From a virus, in IMG/VR virus record IMGVR_UViG_3300042888_002296, positions 1-38,139 of that record: DNA of 38,139 nt; one strand, 5' to 3'. Both the position numbers and the translations under genes were made by a program. Numbering within the stretch: position 1 is the stretch's first letter; each line of letters starts with the position of its first letter. This document shows, in pieces, positions 36,467 to 38,139 of the stretch. A model generated the notes under the pieces. The model was not told the DNA's origin and searched no databases. It saw only the letters and a program-made list of their open reading frames with translations.

Positions 36467-36527
36467 AATGTTTTTCCTTAATGTTGATTTATTATGCCTC
36501 TTCTTTAAAGCCTACTGACTAAAAAGA

Positions 36528-36560
36528 AAAACTGTGCATGTGTTTAGTATGCACAGTTTT
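36528..36560. terminator. Strong bidirectional terminator
   Basis: AAAACTGTGCAT (36528-36539) and ATGCACAGTTTT (36549-36560), a perfect 12-bp stem with a 9-base loop, with A and T runs on both ends. It separates the gene at 36611 from gp32. Confidence 0.88.
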
Positions 36561-36567
36561 ATTTATT
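36560..36567 (-). promoter_or_regulatory. Possible late promoter (AATAAATA)
   Basis: Minus strand AATAAATA at the edge of the terminator, 94 bp before the gp32 start. Confidence 0.3.
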
Positions 36568-36610
36568 ATCGCAACCTATTAGGCTACGAAAATATGGTTA
36601 TTTTTGCCAA

Positions 36611-38139
36611 TTATTTTCTGTAGTTGGCAATTCTCATAATGGCTTCTAGTGCTGCTGATTCGTTCTGTCCTAGTCCTAGTTCTGCCTTTTTACGGGCTAA
36701 ACCTGCTGAGCTTGTTGGGCTATTGGTTTTTTCTTTTTCTAAATCTTTGGTAGACATTTTCCAATCGCCGCCTTGTTCCTTGCGCTTGTATGCAGGAACT
36801 TGACTCTTATCTGGACCACTTTCGTTTGGACCACGGTCATCTGGAACACCAGCGGCTTTCAATGCGTCTGCCCTGTCACCATAACCTTTAACGCCTGGTT
36901 TGATATCTTTAGATGCTTGTCTAATTGCTGACTTTTCTGTGTCAGAGGCGTTGCTAGCATCAACGTGCTTCATTGTTGTAGAAGCTTGATGACTCTCTCT
37001 ACCTTCAACTTTTGCTTTGATGTTGCCCACTAATTCTTTTAGACGAGCTAGTCCATCGTCACTGGATACTTGAGCAGCACCATGACGCTGTTGCCATTCC
37101 GTAGTTAGTTTTTCCATAAATTGTTCTGCCATTTGTCTTGCCTGTTGTCCGGCTTGCTCGCCAAACTTTTCGCTAATTTGTTTTTCAACGTCTAGTGCAA
37201 TGCCTTCGCCGCCACGGAATGGTCCAACTTCCGGATTGTCACGATTGTAAAAACTCTTAACAATCTTAGCAACTTCTTGAACCATATTACCTTCTTTACC
37301 CTCAGCTACTGGAAGCTGTGCAGGAGGAGCTTCCGGTGCAGCTGGTGCTTGAGCTGCTGGATCTACAGCAGGAGCTTCAGTTCCACTTAGGCCCAATGCT
37401 ACTAATAGTTCTGGATAACTTTCCTGCGCCCAGACTTGTAATACTTCCATAGGATCAGTTGTAGGATCTAAGTCGTATGCACCTTTTAATTTTGCTTCAA
37501 GGTCGCTATCTTCAAGACCGAAGCTACTAAAGAATTGCCATGCAGTTTGCCCATCTACTCCTAGTTCTATCTCACCGTTAGGTAATTCATCCATTGCCTG
37601 CTTTAGAGAAGCAATTTGATCATTAGTTAGCTTGCCCTGCTCTACCGCTTCTGCCCATTCTGTAAATTCGTCAAATGCGCTTTCTTTAACTTCTTTGTCG
37701 TCGTCGCACTCGCACGGGGAGCAATCGCATTTGGGACAAGTTCCTTCATTAACAAAATCTTCTAAATCTACAGTATTGGCTTCTTGCATAATGCTGTGAA
37801 TTAGAGGAAAAAATGCTGCTAGGTCTTCTTTGAAATTTGTTTCTGTAAATTTTTGTTTGTATGTTTCCATCGTGACAGGATCTAGGTCTGCCATTAGTGT
37901 ATCATCTTGTTCTACAAAACTTGCTGTCCATGCTTCATAATGGTGACGCTTGCTCAATGATTCAATTTGTGCTTTTAATTCTTGTAGTCGGCCTACGGCC
38001 CTTTCTTTAATTCCCATAGCATCATCATGGAGCTGTGTGTGCTGTACTTGTCTGCTGAATTCTTGTAGCTGTGCAATCTGCTCACTCATACGTACAATGG
38101 CCTTGCCGGCTGGATCGTGTGGTACGCCGCCATGGTCAA
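36611..38139 (-). CDS. Large Ala/Pro/Gln-rich phage protein, partial
   Basis: The frame ends at 36611 and stays open to the window edge; upstream of the first Met (38089) it reads DHGGVPHDPAGKAIVR, so the true start is probably outside. At least 508 residues are visible. It has a coiled coil (AVGRLQELKAQIESLSKRHH), a Cys cluster CPKCDCSPCECD (118-129 from that Met), an Ala/Pro linker, a helical segment around EKFGEQAGQQARQMAEQFME and a charged tail. A conserved T4-like protein of this style exists in marine phages; its role is unknown. Confidence 0.75.
   Translation of the reverse strand, partial: DHGGVPHDPAGKAIVRMSEQIAQLQEFSRQVQHTQLHDDAMGIKERAVGRLQELKAQIESLSKRHHYEAWTASFVEQDDTLMADLDPVTMETYKQKFTETNFKEDLAAFFPLIHSIMQEANTVDLEDFVNEGTCPKCDCSPCECDDDKEVKESAFDEFTEWAEAVEQGKLTNDQIASLKQAMDELPNGEIELGVDGQTAWQFFSSFGLEDSDLEAKLKGAYDLDPTTDPMEVLQVWAQESYPELLVALGLSGTEAPAVDPAAQAPAAPEAPPAQLPVAEGKEGNMVQEVAKIVKSFYNRDNPEVGPFRGGEGIALDVEKQISEKFGEQAGQQARQMAEQFMEKLTTEWQQRHGAAQVSSDDGLARLKELVGNIKAKVEGRESHQASTTMKHVDASNASDTEKSAIRQASKDIKPGVKGYGDRADALKAAGVPDDRGPNESGPDKSQVPAYKRKEQGGDWKMSTKDLEKEKTNSPTSSAGLARKKAELGLGQNESAALEAIMRIANYRK

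Noticed and set aside
1-38139. Prophage or lysogeny genes
   Set aside because: No integrase, excisionase, attachment site or classical repressor was found; the gene set is that of a lytic T4-like phage.

Overview
The window is a piece of a lytic T4-like tailed phage (myovirus). The minus strand carries recognisable T4 replication and recombination genes: gp41 helicase, gp61 primase, UvsW, UvsY, UvsX and gp32. Virion genes sit behind late promoters of the T4/cyanophage type (NATAAATA or CTAAATA). No integrase, repressor or transposon is visible. The host cannot be read from the sequence, but near-perfect TTGACA-17-TATAAT early promoters point to a bacterium with a standard sigma-70.

Layout. 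1-1544 (minus): two late virion structural genes, the first cut by the window edge. 1688-2861 (plus): a GT9-like glycosyltransferase and a DUF6165 protein. 2862-3842: about 1 kb with no convincing gene, rich in short direct repeats. 3843-4094 (minus): a small gene with its own promoter. 4188-16593 (plus): a dense early region of about 39 mostly small genes of unknown role and one tRNA-Arg(UCU), driven by 25 separate sigma-70 promoters. Many promoters carry an inverted repeat inside the -35/-10 spacer, and gene stop codons often lie inside the promoter. The array ends with an AAA ATPase, a small membrane protein and a zinc-knuckle protein. 16650-16789: seven identical 20-bp tandem repeats. 16854-19822 (both strands): a 2OG-Fe(II) hydroxylase-like protein, a 5'-nucleotidase-like HAD protein, a nucleotidyltransferase-like protein and a YqgE/AlgH protein.

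19819-23134 (minus): gp41, gp61 and a late structural protein. 23506-25549 (minus): an overlapping operon of a cupin, a heptose-type nucleotidyltransferase, a heptose-type sugar kinase and a 192-residue miniature of the bacterial DnaE polymerase core. 25546-30959 (minus): a tightly overlapping run of small genes, including a tandem family of at least seven divergent paralogues sharing a WC...F.LRW signature, then a C2HC zinc protein and a possible clamp-loader small subunit. 30959-36466 (minus): UvsW, a UvsW-companion protein, UvsY, a small acidic protein, UvsX and gp32. 36611-38139 (minus): a large Ala/Pro/Gln-rich protein that runs off the window.

How they work together: the plus-strand array is probably the host-takeover region, transcribed at once by host RNA polymerase. 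The minus-strand genes form the replication-recombination machine. The sugar genes at both ends (GT9-like, HldE-like kinase and transferase, cupin) suggest synthesis and use of an activated heptose-like sugar. The least expected elements are the mini-DnaE protein, the WC/LRW paralogue array, the promoter cassettes with covarying spacer hairpins, and several genes whose start codon lies at the predicted transcription start.
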